Shown here: piece by piece, positions 21,446-22,539 of the stretch
Layout of the letters: each line of letters begins with the position of its first letter
Position numbering within the stretch: position 1 is the first letter of the stretch
Origin: Veillonella sp.
Lineage (GTDB): Bacteria; Bacillota_C; Negativicutes; Veillonellales; Veillonellaceae
Length of the DNA: 22,539 nucleotides
Direction of reading: 5' to 3'
Assembly: GCA_018367495.1 (NCBI GenBank)
Contig: JAGZGB010000023.1
Location: 1-22,539, forward strand
Notes under the pieces: generated by a model
Told to the model about the DNA's origin: nothing
Seen by the model: only the letters and a program-made list of their open reading frames with translations
Databases searched by the model: none
Translations under genes and position numbers: made by a program

Positions 21446-21476
21446 ACAAGGTACCTTGTAATTCGAGGTACCTTGT
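21446..21476. promoter_or_regulatory. double palindromic operator before the PadR gene
   Basis: A perfect 14-base palindrome ACAAGGTACCTTGT (21446-21459) is followed by a second copy of AGGTACCTTGT (21466-21476); the two GGTACC centres are 17 bases apart. It lies about 85 bases before the PadR-type gene, downstream of a weak promoter-like stretch, so autorepression by PadR is likely. It differs from the ATGT-N8-ACAT type known for some PadR proteins. Confidence 0.6.
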
Positions 21477-21560
21477 GTTATTATGTATTTGTCAGTACAT
21501 GATAGTGACCGTAAGAGAGCTTTCACATTGGCAGGCAAGCACGGCCTAAAGGGAGGAACT

Positions 21561-21890
21561 ATGCAAGTTCAATTAAAAAAAGGTGTTATGGATATGCTGG
21601 TGCTAGCATTACTAACACAAACTGATCGCTATGGATATGAAATCGTAAGCACTATTTCAGAATATATTGAGATTTCTGAAGGAACTATATATCCATTATT
21701 TAATAGATTAAAAAAAGAAAAGTATGTTGAAACATATTTGAAGGAATCTTCCACAGGACCGTCTCGAAAATATTATCATATCACGGTTGATGGTCGTGCA
21801 GCATACAATAAGATGCGCCAAGAATGGGATGAATTCTCTGGTGTAATAAATATCTTGTTGAAAGGAGTAGACTATAATGAACAAAAATAA
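21561..21890 (+). CDS. PadR-family transcriptional regulator
   Basis: A 109-residue winged-helix regulator: LKKGVMDMLVLALLTQTDRY and GYEIVSTISEYIEISEGTIYP carry the HTH, LFNRLKKEKYVETYL the wing approach, and GPSRKYYHITVDGRAAY the wing, with a short C-terminal dimer helix. Start at ATG 21561 with GGGAGG five bases upstream; a longer frame from 21483 has no ribosome site. The next gene (DUF1700) overlaps by 14 bases. PadR + DUF1700 + secreted-protein operons are common in Firmicutes and usually respond to envelope stress or cationic compounds; the signal here is unknown. Confidence 0.9.
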   Translation: MQVQLKKGVMDMLVLALLTQTDRYGYEIVSTISEYIEISEGTIYPLFNRLKKEKYVETYLKESSTGPSRKYYHITVDGRAAYNKMRQEWDEFSGVINILLKGVDYNEQK

Positions 21891-22452
21891 CTTTTTAGAA
21901 GCACTGCGCAATATATTTAAGAAAGCGCGCGTTGCTGATGTAGAGAGTATTATAGAGGTCTATGAGGAACATTTTGCTGTAGGCTATGAAAAAGGTCTTA
22001 CAGATAGTGAAATCATTAAATCTTTAGGAACTCCAGAAGAAATCTATAAATCCTATGTAGATGCAGGTATTATTACAGATACATTAGGCCAAGATGGCGG
22101 TGACAGTAAATCTGTTAATATGCAAGAAATTTATGCACGATTTGATGATTATAAAGAACGTTTATTACCACAATTACCAGGTATGGCTAAAAAAGCATCC
22201 AAAACATTGGTATCTATTGGAAGTGGTTTGTCATATATTGTAGGGGTTTTAATATTTATTATTACACCTGCCATCTTATATTTACTCGGAAGCTCATGGC
22301 AACCGTTTGAGAATGTAACGGCATTTCCTGCATTATCATTGCTAACTTTAGTTGCACTTGGTGGTGTAGGTCTCTTTGGGGGCCTTACATGTATCTTTAT
22401 TGGTATTGAACTTCGTGGTGTACGCGAACGTTATTTCAGTAATGTAGATTAA
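21877..22452 (+). CDS. DUF1700-family membrane protein
   Basis: A 191-residue protein. The N-terminal HAAS/DUF1700 helical domain (FLEALRNIFKKARVADVESI, then EVYEEHFAVGYEKGLTDSEI and SLGTPEEIYKSY) is followed by a linker and two membrane segments (about 115-140 and 150-178). DUF1700 proteins are regularly encoded after PadR-type regulators and are thought to work with the next product as a membrane stress-sensing unit; no enzyme activity is known. AAAGGAG lies nine bases before the ATG inside the padR gene, so translation is coupled. The next gene starts nine bases after its stop. Confidence 0.88.
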   Translation: MNKNNFLEALRNIFKKARVADVESIIEVYEEHFAVGYEKGLTDSEIIKSLGTPEEIYKSYVDAGIITDTLGQDGGDSKSVNMQEIYARFDDYKERLLPQLPGMAKKASKTLVSIGSGLSYIVGVLIFIITPAILYLLGSSWQPFENVTAFPALSLLTLVALGGVGLFGGLTCIFIGIELRGVRERYFSNVD

Positions 22453-22461
22453 GGAGGACCT

Positions 22462-22539
22462 ATGAGACGAATTATAATTGCTGCCATTCTAACTGTAATC
22501 AGTGCTGTAGGGGTAGGTACATCCTTTGCTGTAAATGAT
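22462..22539 (+). CDS. exported protein, N-terminus only (cut by window edge)
   Basis: AAGGAGG lies five bases before ATG 22462. The 26 visible codons read as a signal peptide (RRIIIAAILTVISAVGVGTS, ending FAVND) and run off the window. As third gene of a PadR-DUF1700 operon it may be a DUF4097-type putative adhesin, often found there, but the visible part cannot show this. Confidence 0.7.
   Translation, partial: MRRIIIAAILTVISAVGVGTSFAVND

Noticed and set aside
21483..21560. Longer N-terminus for the PadR protein
   Set aside because: No ribosome site at 21483, the added residues do not fit the family, and the start at 21561 has GGGAGG at good spacing.
1..22539. CRISPR array
   Set aside because: No regularly spaced direct repeats were seen; the 9-265 hairpins differ in sequence.

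Overview
The window looks like the chromosome of a Negativicutes bacterium, most likely Veillonella. It is AT-rich with Firmicute-style ribosome binding sites, but it also carries a GT9 heptosyltransferase-type gene expected of an LPS-bearing diderm, a PgtP-type phosphoglycerate transporter, and a carboxyltransferase of the oxaloacetate/pyruvate pathway used by lactate fermenters. The genus is inferred from gene content, not proven.

Positions 1-4095 are the early/immunity end of a prophage or prophage remnant. It contains a hairpin-dense stretch, a DinD/BRO-type gene, a CI-like repressor facing a Cro-like gene across a shared operator region, and a string of small genes on both strands (one with a stop at codon 2, one DUF2188-like, one MerR/excisionase-like HTH). 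An IS3-family element of the IS150 type (4096-5555) cuts into the last phage gene. It has no visible target duplication, and half of a terminator lies on its far side, which suggests an IS-linked deletion removed the rest of the prophage.

Positions 5556-10815 hold loosely connected genes: a DUF4178-like protein, pgtP, a small structured RNA with its own promoter and terminator (8013-8143), a small hypothetical protein, a secreted-protein gene split by one in-frame stop, a nitrilase-superfamily amidase, and a nitroreductase tail fossil.

Positions 10884-15145 form an envelope cluster: a lipoprotein polysaccharide deacetylase, a membrane-anchored phosphodiester glycosidase (NAGPA) starting at TTG, a membrane-anchored protein of unknown function, a GT9 glycosyltransferase and a small overlapping protein. 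A 520-base control region with a CRP/FNR-like palindrome then precedes the biotin-independent carboxyltransferase gene (15669-17021).

Positions 17436-21224 look like an envelope-stress module: a histidine kinase and OmpR-type regulator, a second structured RNA with four CU-rich single-stranded segments, and an HtrA protease whose leader has a 40-base palindrome and TTAAGA repeats. The window ends in a PadR / DUF1700 / secreted-protein operon behind a double palindromic operator.

The most interesting unexplained signal is the pair of small RNAs at 8013-8143 and 19617-19788. They share a 3' module, and their loops are complementary (GA-rich in one, CU-rich in the other). The second lies between a two-component system and htrA.
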